From assembly GCA_024643345.1 (NCBI GenBank), contig JAHENB010000063.1:75013-139012 (forward strand): a stretch of DNA of 64,000 nucleotides, given 5' to 3'. Position 1 is the first letter of the stretch; every line of letters begins with the position of its first letter. Positions 18,898-28,909 of the stretch are shown here, piece after piece. The position numbers and the translations under genes are program-made. The notes beneath the pieces are model-generated. The model saw nothing but the letters and a program-made list of their open reading frames with translations, searched no databases and had not been told where the DNA came from. Source of the stretch: Maribacter sp. GTDB taxonomy: Bacteria; Bacteroidota; Bacteroidia; Flavobacteriales; Flavobacteriaceae.

Positions 18898-19269
18898 TTA
18901 CTTTTTTGTCGCCGACACCGGCTTTAATTCGCCTGCCGCGAGCGCTCGATCTATATTGGCCTTTACTGAAGAAAGGTATCCGAAGAAGCGGCGCCCGTTA
19001 AATGGTTTTAAAACCACTTCAGTATTTCCGTTGGGGACATCATTTACCTGGGCCACCAATACTTTCTGACCATAAAGTGTTTTCATATTGGCAATCCCTC
19101 CCTGTTTGATGATGAAGTTTTTTCTGGGAAACTGTACGTGGACAAATTCACCGCCTTTGGGCTTTTGTAGCATCAAAACGTCTCCAACAATGATTGAATT
19201 TCGAATTTCCTGGGCATACGATGAAATTCCTGTCACTAAAAAAATCAAACACAATACTACTTTTTTCAT
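18898..19269 (-). CDS. Hypothetical secreted protein
   Basis: MKKVVLCLIFLVTGISSYAQ signal peptide (start at 19269 preferred to 19293); no recognised domain. Confidence 0.65.
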   Translation of the reverse strand: MKKVVLCLIFLVTGISSYAQEIRNSIIVGDVLMLQKPKGGEFVHVQFPRKNFIIKQGGIANMKTLYGQKVLVAQVNDVPNGNTEVVLKPFNGRRFFGYLSSVKANIDRALAAGELKPVSATKK

Positions 19270-19565
19270 ATCAGGATATTTATGGTTAAACAATGAATGC
19301 CTAAAACAAACAGGGCGTTACCACACCTACGGCAGCCATCCATTTCGGATATACCGTTCTAGCGTTATGGACCGCATTTCGCGATTTGAGTTAGCAGCAT
19401 ATCAAAAAAATCTTGTCCGGATTCCCATTTTTGCATTAAATGACAGTTTATTTTACGAAAATAGCAATATTGTTAATTTAAATAGTATTACATTCGTTAA
19501 AAATTAGTTAAACTATCATTAGTCAATAGTAAAACTATTATTTTAGCGTTTTCAAAACAATAACC

Positions 19566-20252
19566 ATGGATCATTTATTACAAACTGTAAAAATCGATAT
19601 CAACCATAAAATATATTTGAAAGACCCTCAATCCTCAGATTTGGGCAAAAGAATCATTGAACAGGGCATTAACATGATTTTTGAGTTGGGTTTCGATAAA
19701 TTCACCTTCAAAAAATTGGGCGATAAGATCGGATCTAATGAAAGTTCCATTTATCGATATTTTGAAAGTAAACATAAACTCTTGCTCTATCTGGCTTCCT
19801 GGTATTGGGGATGGCTGGAATATAAACTCGTTTTCGCTACCAACGGGATATCGAATGCCGAGGAAAAATTGAAAAAGGCACTTGAAATCATTACCAGTGC
19901 CACGGAAGAAGATCGGTCCGTTATGCATGTAAACGAGGTTTTGCTCAGTAAAATAGTGATCAATGAATACTCCAAGTCATACTTAACAAAAGAGGTAGAT
20001 GCGGAAAATAAGGAAGGTTACTTCGTAATCTATAAAAGGTTGGTGAAGCGTATCAGTGACATGATCATAGGTGTGGATCCCAAATATCATTATCCTTCAA
20101 GTTTGGCGAGTACCATAGTGGAAGGTGCGCTCCACCAATATTTTTTGAAGGAACATTTCTCCTCCATGACCGACTGCAATGATGCCATCACTCCGACACA
20201 ATTTTTGACCGACCTGGTTTTCAATGCCCTAAACTTAGAAACCAATGAATAA
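19566..20252 (+). CDS. TetR/AcrR family transcriptional regulator
   Basis: GKRIIEQGINMIFELGFDKFTFKKLGDKIGSNESSIYRYFESKHKLLLYL TetR HTH; overlaps downstream ABC gene. Confidence 0.9.
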   Translation: MDHLLQTVKIDINHKIYLKDPQSSDLGKRIIEQGINMIFELGFDKFTFKKLGDKIGSNESSIYRYFESKHKLLLYLASWYWGWLEYKLVFATNGISNAEEKLKKALEIITSATEEDRSVMHVNEVLLSKIVINEYSKSYLTKEVDAENKEGYFVIYKRLVKRISDMIIGVDPKYHYPSSLASTIVEGALHQYFLKEHFSSMTDCNDAITPTQFLTDLVFNALNLETNE

Positions 20253-21912
20253 ACCAATGCTAACACCCTGGCAACGCTTGATAGGCTTGCTGAAATTGGA
20301 CCGAAAGGACGTCCTTCAAGTGTTTTACTATGCCATTTTTGCCGGTCTGGTGAACCTTTCGCTACCATTGGGCATTCAGGCCATCATCAACCTTATTCAA
20401 GGGGCACAGGTAAGTACCTCATGGATTATTCTGGTCATCTTGGTCACCTTGGCGGTTGCCTTTGCGGGCATTTTGCAACTGATGCAAATGAGGATTATTG
20501 AGAACATCCAGCAAAAGATATTCACACGGGCGTCATTTGAATTTGCCTATCGCTTTCCCAAAATAAAAATGAGCGAACTGCGCAATTATTATCCCCCGGA
20601 ACTGGCCAACCGATTTTTTGATACGCTGACCGTTCAAAAGGGATTGGCGAAAATTTTGGTCGATTTTCCGGCGGCTTTCCTCCAAATCATTTTTGGGCTC
20701 ATCCTGTTATCGTTCTACCATCCTTTTTTTATCATCTATGGATTGCTTTTGCTCGTATTGATCTATGTGGTTTTCAAGTTCACCGCCCAGCGTGGGTTGG
20801 AAACCAGTTTGGACGAATCCAAAAATAAATACAAGGTCGCGCATTGGATACAAGAAGTGGCACGATCCATCATAAGCTTTAAATTATCAGGTAAGACAAG
20901 CCATGCCATTGATAAAAATGATACGTTGGTCGCGGGGTATTTGACTGCCAGGGAGAGCCACTTCAGCATCCTGGTCATTCAGTTTATCCAAATGATCGGG
21001 TTTAAGGTCTTGGTCACCGCGGGACTTTTGTTGATCGGAGGCCTTTTGGTCTTGAACCAGGAAATGAACATCGGGCAGTTCGTGGCTGCGGAACTGATCA
21101 TTCTTTTGGTAATCAGCTCGGTGGAAAAATTGATTTTGGGCCTCGAATCGATTTATGATGTGCTCACTTCCCTGGAAAAATTGGGACAAGTGGTCGATAA
21201 GGATTTAGAGCCCCAGGAAGGAGAGCACCCTTTTAAAGCGGGCGAAGGGTTTACCTTGGAATTGGACCATGTTGATTATCTTGTGCCCGATGGCAACAAG
21301 AAAATTTTGGACGATATTTCCTTGACCATTACCCCTACCTGTAAAATATTGATCCAGGGTTCAAGCGGTTCTGGAAAGTCTACCTTGCTGAGACTCATCG
21401 CAGGAATTATAGAGCCCACCGCAGGTAATATTTACGTAAACAATGTGTCATTGAAGGGACTTCATTTGAATGACTACCGCTCTTATTTGGGACAGTCATT
21501 GTCAGAAGAATCCCCTTTCGAAGGTACCTTGGAAGACAACATTACATTCGGCGACCCATCGGTTTCCAGTGAGGATATTTATTGGGCTTTGGAAAAAACG
21601 GGCCTTACCCAATTTGTTAAGGAACAACCCAAAGGAATCAAAACTGTGATTTATCCAGAAGGGAAGCAAATACCCTTTACGGTTTCCAAGAAGATAGTTT
21701 TGGCTCGAAGCATCATCAGGCGGCCCAAACTTTTGATATTGAAGGATCCCCTTAATGAATTCGATGAAAAGGAAGCAGATGAGATCATGCGTTTCCTGAC
21801 CGATCCCAAGAATGGTTGGGCGCTTTTGGTCGTGAGTCAAAATCCCAAATGGATGGAAGGCTGCAGAAGGATCATCACCATTGAAAATGGGAAGATCATC
21901 AACGAAAATTAG
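20245..21912 (+). CDS. ABC transporter, fused permease-ATPase with degenerate NBD
   Basis: TM domain plus NBD with intact Walker A (GSSGSGKST) but FTVSKKI at the LSGGQ position, LILKDP at Walker B and SQN at the H-loop. Confidence 0.9.
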   Translation: MNKPMLTPWQRLIGLLKLDRKDVLQVFYYAIFAGLVNLSLPLGIQAIINLIQGAQVSTSWIILVILVTLAVAFAGILQLMQMRIIENIQQKIFTRASFEFAYRFPKIKMSELRNYYPPELANRFFDTLTVQKGLAKILVDFPAAFLQIIFGLILLSFYHPFFIIYGLLLLVLIYVVFKFTAQRGLETSLDESKNKYKVAHWIQEVARSIISFKLSGKTSHAIDKNDTLVAGYLTARESHFSILVIQFIQMIGFKVLVTAGLLLIGGLLVLNQEMNIGQFVAAELIILLVISSVEKLILGLESIYDVLTSLEKLGQVVDKDLEPQEGEHPFKAGEGFTLELDHVDYLVPDGNKKILDDISLTITPTCKILIQGSSGSGKSTLLRLIAGIIEPTAGNIYVNNVSLKGLHLNDYRSYLGQSLSEESPFEGTLEDNITFGDPSVSSEDIYWALEKTGLTQFVKEQPKGIKTVIYPEGKQIPFTVSKKIVLARSIIRRPKLLILKDPLNEFDEKEADEIMRFLTDPKNGWALLVVSQNPKWMEGCRRIITIENGKIINEN

Positions 21913-21918
21913 AAGACT

Positions 21919-23271
21919 ATGTTGAATATCTCGAATAATAAGCTCAATAAAACGGTTGACCTAACTGGGTACAAGTCCGGGAAAATCGTTTTTCATAAAA
22001 GACACTATAAGCATTTCAACCGATTTTTGATGGGCTTTACCATAGTGGGCTTCATCGTGCTCTTTTTACCATGGACACAGAATGTATCAGGGAAAGGTTA
22101 CCTGACCACTTTGACCCCCGACCAACGTCCCCAAACCGTACAGTCGCCCATACCAGGGCGTATCGAGAAATGGTTTGTACGTGAGGGAGACTATGTCAAA
22201 AAGGGAGATACCATTCTGTTCATCTCCGAGATCAAAAATGAATATTTCGATCCTCGTTTGGTAGAGCGCACTGGGCAACAGATCAAGGCCAAATCGGCTG
22301 CAGTGTCTTCCTATGAAAACAAGGTTGGGGCGCTCAACACCCAGATTTCAGCTCTGGGCATGGAAAGGGGCATGAAGCTGGAGCAGGCCAAAAACAAATT
22401 GTTACAGACCAAACTAAAGGTGCAGAGCGACAGTATTGATTTGGAGGCCGCAAAGACCAACATAACCATAGCCGAACGCCAGTATGATCGGGTGGTTCAA
22501 CTTGAAAAAGAGGGTTTGAAAGCGGTGACCGATGTTGAAGAAAAGCGCCTGAAGTTACAGGAAACCCAGGCTAAATTGATTTCCCAACAGAACAAGCTTT
22601 TGGCCGCAAAGAACGAAGTGATCAATGCTGAAGTCGAAATTAACCGTACCACCGCTGAATATACAGACAAAATTTCGAAAGCGCAGAGTGATATGTTCAC
22701 CGCCCAGTCGAACCAATACGATTCAGAGGCACAAGTGACCAAGTTAGAGAACGAATTCACCAACTACGAAATGCGCAATGATATGTACTACATTCGCGCG
22801 CCTCAAAACGGCTTTATCAACAAGGCCTTACAGGGCGGTATTGGCGAGACCTTTAAGGAGGGGGACCAATTGGTGGGCATAATGCCTTCGGATTACGACC
22901 TAGCTGTAGAGACTTTTGTAGAACCAATAGATCTCCCTTTGATCCATTTGGGCGAGGAAGTACGCATTCAGTTCGATGGCTGGCCTGCGATCGTATTTAG
23001 TGGATGGCCCAATGTTTCCTATGGTACCTACGGGGGCAAAGTTGTCGCTATAGAAACGTTTATCAGTGCCAACGGCAAGTATAGGGTGCTTTTGGCCCCC
23101 GACCCAAAAGACCATCCATGGCCGAAAGACATTCGGGTAGGCTCTGGCGCCTATACCATAGCCCTTTTAGAGGATGTGCCCATTTGGTTCGAACTATGGC
23201 GACAGCTCAATGGTTTTCCTCCGAATTATTATCAGCCTACAAACGACATGGCTAAGGCCCAAAAAAAATGA
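21919..23271 (+). CDS. HlyD-family periplasmic adaptor / membrane fusion protein
   Basis: Single TM, VQSPIPGRIEKWFVREGDYVKKGDTI lipoyl-like motif, coiled coil, YYIRAPQNGFI. Confidence 0.92.
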   Translation: MLNISNNKLNKTVDLTGYKSGKIVFHKRHYKHFNRFLMGFTIVGFIVLFLPWTQNVSGKGYLTTLTPDQRPQTVQSPIPGRIEKWFVREGDYVKKGDTILFISEIKNEYFDPRLVERTGQQIKAKSAAVSSYENKVGALNTQISALGMERGMKLEQAKNKLLQTKLKVQSDSIDLEAAKTNITIAERQYDRVVQLEKEGLKAVTDVEEKRLKLQETQAKLISQQNKLLAAKNEVINAEVEINRTTAEYTDKISKAQSDMFTAQSNQYDSEAQVTKLENEFTNYEMRNDMYYIRAPQNGFINKALQGGIGETFKEGDQLVGIMPSDYDLAVETFVEPIDLPLIHLGEEVRIQFDGWPAIVFSGWPNVSYGTYGGKVVAIETFISANGKYRVLLAPDPKDHPWPKDIRVGSGAYTIALLEDVPIWFELWRQLNGFPPNYYQPTNDMAKAQKK

Positions 23272-24671
23272 AAAAGAAGTTCTATTTCCTCTTCGTACTG
23301 ATGGCATTTGCAGTGCGCGCCCAACAAGGCGATACCCTAGTGCTCAACTTTGGGGAGTATTTGGGCTACGTGAAGAAATACCATCCGATTGCCAAACAGG
23401 CAGAATTGACGATAGGCATTGGGCAGGCCAACTTAATGCGGTCCCGTGGGGGCTTCGACCCCAAAATAGAGGTCGATTACGACAGCAAGGAGTTTAAAGG
23501 TACCGACTACTACGACCGTTTGAACGCGACCTTCAAAATTCCCACATGGTTCGGCTTGGAATTGAAGGGTAATTTTGAACAGAACGATGGAGATTTTCTA
23601 AATCCCGCCGAAACAGTGCCAACCGATGGATTGTACAGTGCGGGCGTTTCTATGGCGTTAGGACAGGGATTTTGGATCAACGAACGCATGGCCACTTTGA
23701 AAAAGGCCAAATATTTTAGGGAGCAGACCAAGGCCGATCGCGACCTTTTGGTGAACCAAATATTGTTCGAAGCCTCTTTGGCTTATTTTGATTGGATCAG
23801 GGCTTATCTCGACAGCCAAGTTTTCAATAGCTTTTTGGTCAATGCCCAAATTCGTTTTGAAGGCATAAAAAAGAGGGCCATGGCCGGGGATATCGCGGCC
23901 ATTGATACCGTTGAGGCGAAAATTGCGATGCAAGACCGCGCTCTGAATTTAGAACAGGCCAAGGTTCGCTTGATGAACAAATCATTGGAACTTTCCAATT
24001 TTTTATGGCTCAACGACAATGTGCCTCTTGAACTTCAGCCCAATGTCATTCCTGATATCCATTTAGAGAATGAAATAGACAGCACCCTTGAAATTATGGG
24101 TAAGCCACTTGATAGTTTTACTTTGGAAAACCATCCAAAATTAAGATCAATGGGCTTTAAGGTAGATGGTTTATTGGTTGAAAAACGTTTGAAAGCAAAC
24201 AAATTGTTGCCTAAAATAGACCTTGAATATAACTTTTTAACGGAGACCCCTGACCTGATCAATTCTTTTGAAACACAAAATTATAAAGGAAACATCAATT
24301 TTCAGTTGCCGCTTTTTCTGCGAAAAGAGCGGGGCGACCTAAAGCTGGCCAAATTTAAGCTACAGGATGCACAGTTTGAATTGGATAATGCGGAAGTGGC
24401 TATAAGAAACAAGGTTTTGGCTATTTATAGGGAGTTGGAGTCATTTGAAACACAAAACGTATTGATCGATGATATTGTAATTAATTATAATACCTTGCTT
24501 TTGGCGGAAGAAAGGAAATTCAGTTTTGGAGAAAGTTCCCTTTTTTTGATCAATTCTCGGGAGAGTAAACTGATCGAGGCTGAATTGAAGCAAAACGAGG
24601 TGCAGAACAAATATTTTAATACCAAGGCCAAACTGTTCAACAGTTTGGCGGTAAATCCCGAAAATCTCTAG
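23268..24671 (+). CDS. TolC-family outer membrane protein
   Basis: Signal peptide; helical TolC-type repeats; overlaps HlyD CDS. Confidence 0.9.
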   Translation: MKKKFYFLFVLMAFAVRAQQGDTLVLNFGEYLGYVKKYHPIAKQAELTIGIGQANLMRSRGGFDPKIEVDYDSKEFKGTDYYDRLNATFKIPTWFGLELKGNFEQNDGDFLNPAETVPTDGLYSAGVSMALGQGFWINERMATLKKAKYFREQTKADRDLLVNQILFEASLAYFDWIRAYLDSQVFNSFLVNAQIRFEGIKKRAMAGDIAAIDTVEAKIAMQDRALNLEQAKVRLMNKSLELSNFLWLNDNVPLELQPNVIPDIHLENEIDSTLEIMGKPLDSFTLENHPKLRSMGFKVDGLLVEKRLKANKLLPKIDLEYNFLTETPDLINSFETQNYKGNINFQLPLFLRKERGDLKLAKFKLQDAQFELDNAEVAIRNKVLAIYRELESFETQNVLIDDIVINYNTLLLAEERKFSFGESSLFLINSRESKLIEAELKQNEVQNKYFNTKAKLFNSLAVNPENL

Positions 24672-25037
24672 TAGGGGATAGGACCGATTTATTTAGGATC
24701 ATCGTATGAATTCAATTGAATAGTCCTTAAAACATGACTTACCAAACTATTGAAGTATTTCGATTTTCAAGTCCAAGACAAACTTTATGCTGTTTTAAAA
24801 GGTCATTCGAAGCTACCACTTGAAAACGCCGCCTATATCCTGTATTAGAAAAATTGCGACCATTTATGAAGGTGCCTTCCCAATGGATAAAACCTGTAAC
24901 GACCTCATACTACAAAACTTGGAAAAAGCAATCTCCAATATGGGCTACCAACAAATGGTTCGATTACCTGAGAATTCATCGAAAATCCCCGGATTTATTA
25001 TAATACAGACAGAGGGGACAATATTTTTTAGGACCTT

Positions 25038-25772
25038 CTAATGGGTCTTTGGTTGGAATAGATAGGTTATGGTACCTTTTTGAAGTGTTTTGGAGGCGGA
25101 GCTGAATTTCGCTTTAAGGGCATAGGTTATCGCATTGTCTACCAAACAGCCGTTTGATGTACTGGAGCTTTTTTCATTGAAATCGGCCGCTATTACGTTG
25201 CCTAGGTTGTCTACTTCGATGTTCACCACCACCTTGCCCCCTTCTATACAGGTATAAATGGGTGGCGGAAGCTTATAGTTGTTCCTGTTGATCAGGGAAA
25301 AGGAAACCGAGGTGCGTCGTTCGGCCAAGTTATTTGTGAATTCTTCTTTTTCGGCCTCTTTTTCGCCCAATTTTTGTTTTACTTCTTCCCTTTTTTTGGT
25401 TAGTTCCTTGATTTTTGCCGCGTATTCTGAATCGGCCAACAAATCTGAAGCATCATCATTTTCAGAAGAGGCCTCTCGCTCTGCCATGAGCTCTTCCAGC
25501 GTTTTTAAGGGTTCAGGGTTGCCGAGACTCGGTTTTGCCGTTTCGTTGAACGCCATATGGCTTTTGATAGGGTCTGCGTTGGCCAGCGCTTCTTCTTGTT
25601 TTTCCTCCTCTTTGATCAGCTCTTCCAAATCTGTCTCATCGAGGATCATTTCCACCACATATTCGTCACGTTCTTCCTCTTTTCCCAAGTTGATGCTGTA
25701 CAAAAGCAACACCACAATCGATAAAGAAAAGAGGGTGATCAGAAATGACAACTGTTTGCGATTCAGATTCAT
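25038..25772 (-). CDS. TonB-like energy transducer C-terminal domain protein
   Basis: N-terminal TM, acidic linker, C-terminal GGKVVVNIEVDNLGNVIAADF...TITYLF. Confidence 0.75.
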   Translation of the reverse strand: MNLNRKQLSFLITLFSLSIVVLLLYSINLGKEEERDEYVVEMILDETDLEELIKEEEKQEEALANADPIKSHMAFNETAKPSLGNPEPLKTLEELMAEREASSENDDASDLLADSEYAAKIKELTKKREEVKQKLGEKEAEKEEFTNNLAERRTSVSFSLINRNNYKLPPPIYTCIEGGKVVVNIEVDNLGNVIAADFNEKSSSTSNGCLVDNAITYALKAKFSSASKTLQKGTITYLFQPKTH

Positions 25773-25842
25773 AGAGCTATAACCACAATTTTATAAAAAT
25801 ATTTCAATTTCCGGTTCAATGGAAATGGAATTGTGGACATTT

Positions 25843-26547
25843 TTATGGATTATTGGTATTTTGCAGCAAATTTTCAGCAAATACATTCGGATCCATGGCT
25901 TTATTTACGTTATAATCCCCTATTTTGGTTCTTCTTAAAGCCGAAAGGTGACCGCCACTCTGTAATGCAATCCCAAAATCATGGGCCAACGATCGGATAT
26001 AGGTCCCTTTACTGCAACTTACCCTAAACTTTATTTCTGGGATGGCGATTTGGGTGATATCGAAGGCCGTTATCGTAATCTTTCTTTTTTTTATAGTTAC
26101 CTCTTGGCCCTTCCGCGCATATTCATAAAGGCGTTTGCCATCTTTTTTTAAAGCGGAGTATACAGGTGGTCGTTGCTCAATTTCTCCTATAAAAGATAAT
26201 GCGGTGGCTTGGATCAACGCTGTGGTGATATGGTTTATGGGATATGTGGCATCCACAGGAGTTTCCAGATCATAGGAAGGCGTAGTGGTGCCAAGGGTAA
26301 TGGTGCCCGTATATTCTTTCTCCTCTCCCTGTAGCCTTTCAATGCCTTTGGTAAATTTGCCTGTGCATATCAGTAGTAGGCCGGTAGCAAGGGGATCTAA
26401 GGTCCCTGCATGGCCGATTTTAATTTTCTTTAATGAAAATTTTTTCCGAATGGCCCATTTAATTTTATTGACCGCCTGGAACGATGTCCAGCCCAAGGGC
26501 TTGTCGATAAGAAGCACTTGTCCTTCCAAAAAATCATCTTTCGTCAT
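25843..26547 (-). CDS. truB: tRNA pseudouridine(55) synthase
   Basis: GQVLLIDKPLGWTSFQAVNKIK, IGHAGTLDPLATGLLLICTGKFTK. Confidence 0.97.
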   Translation of the reverse strand: MTKDDFLEGQVLLIDKPLGWTSFQAVNKIKWAIRKKFSLKKIKIGHAGTLDPLATGLLLICTGKFTKGIERLQGEEKEYTGTITLGTTTPSYDLETPVDATYPINHITTALIQATALSFIGEIEQRPPVYSALKKDGKRLYEYARKGQEVTIKKRKITITAFDITQIAIPEIKFRVSCSKGTYIRSLAHDFGIALQSGGHLSALRRTKIGDYNVNKAMDPNVFAENLLQNTNNP

Positions 26548-27332
26548 CAGATTACCGCTAAAGGGCGAACAAAATAATGGATGAGCAGAATGGCCAGTCC
26601 AACTACGATCCTATAATAGCCGAACATTTTGAAGCCATGTTTGCTCAAATAGCCTATAAATGTCTTGATCGCCAATAAGGCCACCACAAAACCGACGAGG
26701 TTGCCAATGATCAATAAATTCACCTGTTCCGAACTAAGGGAAAAGCCGGCATTGTAATAGTCATAGCTTTTCTTTAGTGTGGCCCCCAACATGGTAGGAA
26801 CCGCAAGAAAAAAAGAAAATTCCGCTGCAGCGGTACGGGACAGTTTTTGCGTCATTCCCCCCACAATACTTGCGCCGCTTCTTGAAACACCAGGAATCAT
26901 GGCCAAACACTGAAACATGCCAATTTTAAAAGCTGTTGCATAAGAGATGGCCGTATGTTCGCCATCTCCAAACCAATCATCAACTTTTAAGAGTATGATT
27001 CCGCCGATCACCAAGGATATGGCCACAGTAAGAGGGTTCTCGAGCAATGAATCTATGACATCGCTTAACAAAAGGCCTAAAACGACCGCTGGGATAAACG
27101 CGACCAACAACTTCAAATAAAAATCTATACTTTGAAAGAAGCGTTTAAAATAAAGCACAACCACCGATAAAATGGTGCCCAGTTGTATTACAATGGTGAA
27201 CAGTTTGGTGAATTCTTCCTGGGCAATACCAAAAAACGAAGAGGCAATGATCATATGCCCCGTGGAGGAAATGGGCAGGTATTCGGTTATGCCTTCAATA
27301 ATGGCGAGCACGATGGCCTTAAAAATATCCAA
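26547..27332 (-). CDS. uppP: undecaprenyl-diphosphate phosphatase
   Basis: [23 protein letters not shown] and [10 protein letters not shown]. Confidence 0.97.
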   Translation of the reverse strand: MDIFKAIVLAIIEGITEYLPISSTGHMIIASSFFGIAQEEFTKLFTIVIQLGTILSVVVLYFKRFFQSIDFYLKLLVAFIPAVVLGLLLSDVIDSLLENPLTVAISLVIGGIILLKVDDWFGDGEHTAISYATAFKIGMFQCLAMIPGVSRSGASIVGGMTQKLSRTAAAEFSFFLAVPTMLGATLKKSYDYYNAGFSLSSEQVNLLIIGNLVGFVVALLAIKTFIGYLSKHGFKMFGYYRIVVGLAILLIHYFVRPLAVI

Positions 27333-27335
27333 ATC

Positions 27336-27602
27336 CTATTTCTTATTGTGAGGGTTCAATAAAATGGCATAAACTTCAATGCCAAGGCCTATAAGAACCA
27401 GGGTAGGTGCAAGTCTGATCCGCCTGAAATTGAAAATTTCTTCATTAAAAACGTTGGGGTCATCACTGCCGCCGCCGCTCATCAGAATAAATCCCAGTGC
27501 AATACATCCCATTCCCAGAAACATGAAGAGATAATTCTTTTTTTGAAAGATGAATTCTTGCTGCGTTCGTTTATCGGTTTGTTGCTCGGATTTTTTGCCC
27601 AT
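27336..27602 (-). CDS. DUF3098 domain-containing membrane protein
   Basis: KKNYLFMFLGMGCIALGFILMSGGGSDDPNVFNEEIFNFRRIRLAPTLVLIG. Confidence 0.9.
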   Translation of the reverse strand: MGKKSEQQTDKRTQQEFIFQKKNYLFMFLGMGCIALGFILMSGGGSDDPNVFNEEIFNFRRIRLAPTLVLIGLGIEVYAILLNPHNKK

Positions 27603-27611
27603 GGGGTAAAG

Positions 27612-28490
27612 TTAATAATATAATTCGTCGGTTCTTAGATTCAGAAAACGTTGTGTCGCAAAAAATGTACTTACCAAGGAAATTACGATCCCTAGGACAA
27701 ATACACCGGAAAATAATAGGACCAAAACCAAAGGGGCTCCAAATAATTCCAATTCCGGAAAGGCAGAATCGATATAATAAAGAAATCCAGCCAGTGCCAA
27801 CAACGCGATAAGCCCCCCCAACATACCCAATTTAACGTTTGTCCAAATAAATGGACGTCGAATGAAAGCCTTGGTCGCTCCTACCATTTGCATGGTCTTG
27901 ATAATAAAGCGTTTGGCATAAATACTTAAGCGAATGCTGCTATTGATCAACAGTACCGCAATAAAAGTAAAGACCCCGCTGGCCACCAAAATCCAAAAAC
28001 TTATTTTCTTGACGTTGTCATTTAACAAGCCTACCAGAGGCTTATCGTAGCTAACTTCCTCAACATAATCTTTGGAAGCGAGTTCTGCGGCGATCTCTTC
28101 AATCTGTTCTGGGGTTACAAAATCTGCCCTGAGCTTCACGTCGATTGAATTTTTTAAGGGGTTGTAACCCAGAAAATCCATAAAATTCTCACCTATTTCT
28201 TCACTGTGCTTTTTGGCGGCCTCTTCCTTGGAAACATAAGTAGCCGATTTAACGTAATCGGCCATCCCCAGACTTTTTTGAAGTTGGTTTACTTCAACTT
28301 CCTTGGCGCTTTCCTTTAAAAAGATCGAGATTGCGATCTGTTCTTTAAAATGATCGGCCATTTTCTTGGTATTGAGTACCAAAAGTCCTAGTACACCCAA
28401 TAAAAAAAGTACCAATCCTATACTCAATACCACTGAAAAATAGGACGAAACCAATTTTCTTTTTTGATAGTTTTCAAAGGAGTTTCCCAT
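27612..28490 (-). CDS. ftsX: cell division protein FtsX / ABC permease
   Basis: Four TM segments, FtsX ECD, KTMQMVGATKAFIRRPFIW. Confidence 0.92.
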   Translation of the reverse strand: MGNSFENYQKRKLVSSYFSVVLSIGLVLFLLGVLGLLVLNTKKMADHFKEQIAISIFLKESAKEVEVNQLQKSLGMADYVKSATYVSKEEAAKKHSEEIGENFMDFLGYNPLKNSIDVKLRADFVTPEQIEEIAAELASKDYVEEVSYDKPLVGLLNDNVKKISFWILVASGVFTFIAVLLINSSIRLSIYAKRFIIKTMQMVGATKAFIRRPFIWTNVKLGMLGGLIALLALAGFLYYIDSAFPELELFGAPLVLVLLFSGVFVLGIVISLVSTFFATQRFLNLRTDELYY

Positions 28491-28765
28491 ATCGGCATTT
28501 GAAGATGTAAAAATAGGAAAGTAATCTTAATAACCGTTTCCCCAAATATTTTAAAGTTCTTAAATTATTCAGTCAGTAAAAACAGGCAGTGCCAATAAAT
28601 TGAATTGGCAAAGCAATGCGTCCTAGGTATTATTCCCTCAAGGCCGCATGTCGTGCCCTGTAAAGAACCCTTCTTGCCTTAAAGCCTGCAGGCACCATAA
28701 AAGCATGCAGTCCAAATCATTCAGGTGTTGGCCTCCCCAAAAATGGGTTTCCATATTTCCATGTT

Positions 28766-28816
28766 CCAAACCCCATCGCCAGGAAGGAACGGAGCGCTAA
28801 AGGGAGTTGGTTTTTT
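28766..28816 (+). ncRNA. ffs: Weak candidate for divergent small SRP RNA apical domain
   Basis: CCAAACCCCATCGCCAGGAAGGAACGGAGCGCTAAAGGGAGTTGGTTTTTT: outer pairing CCAA/TTGG, inner CCC/GGG and CGC/GCG, CAGG and GGAA motifs in order, but the tetraloop stem is not convincingly paired. Confidence 0.3.
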
Positions 28817-28876
28817 ATAATTTTAAGCGATCTATTGTTCAATGCCAATATCCTTTCCCTTTTGATGGATTAAACT

Positions 28877-28884
28877 TATTTTTG
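28877..28884 (+). promoter_or_regulatory. Bacteroidota-type -7 element upstream of leuS
   Basis: TATTTTTG (TAnnTTTG). Confidence 0.5.
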
Positions 28885-28909
28885 CCCAATATTAAAGGAA
28901 AACCCGAAC

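Noticed and set aside
24820-25041. 73-aa ORF LILQNLEKAISNMGYQQMVRLPENSS, vaguely like the GNAT acetyl-CoA-binding region
   Set aside because: Only a short stretch resembles GNAT; flanking frames have stops and no further motif was found. May be a decayed fragment, but not supportable from sequence alone
25279-25782. Ser-rich plus-strand ORF opposite the TonB-like gene
   Set aside because: Composition artefact from antisense of acidic Glu/Lys-rich coding sequence
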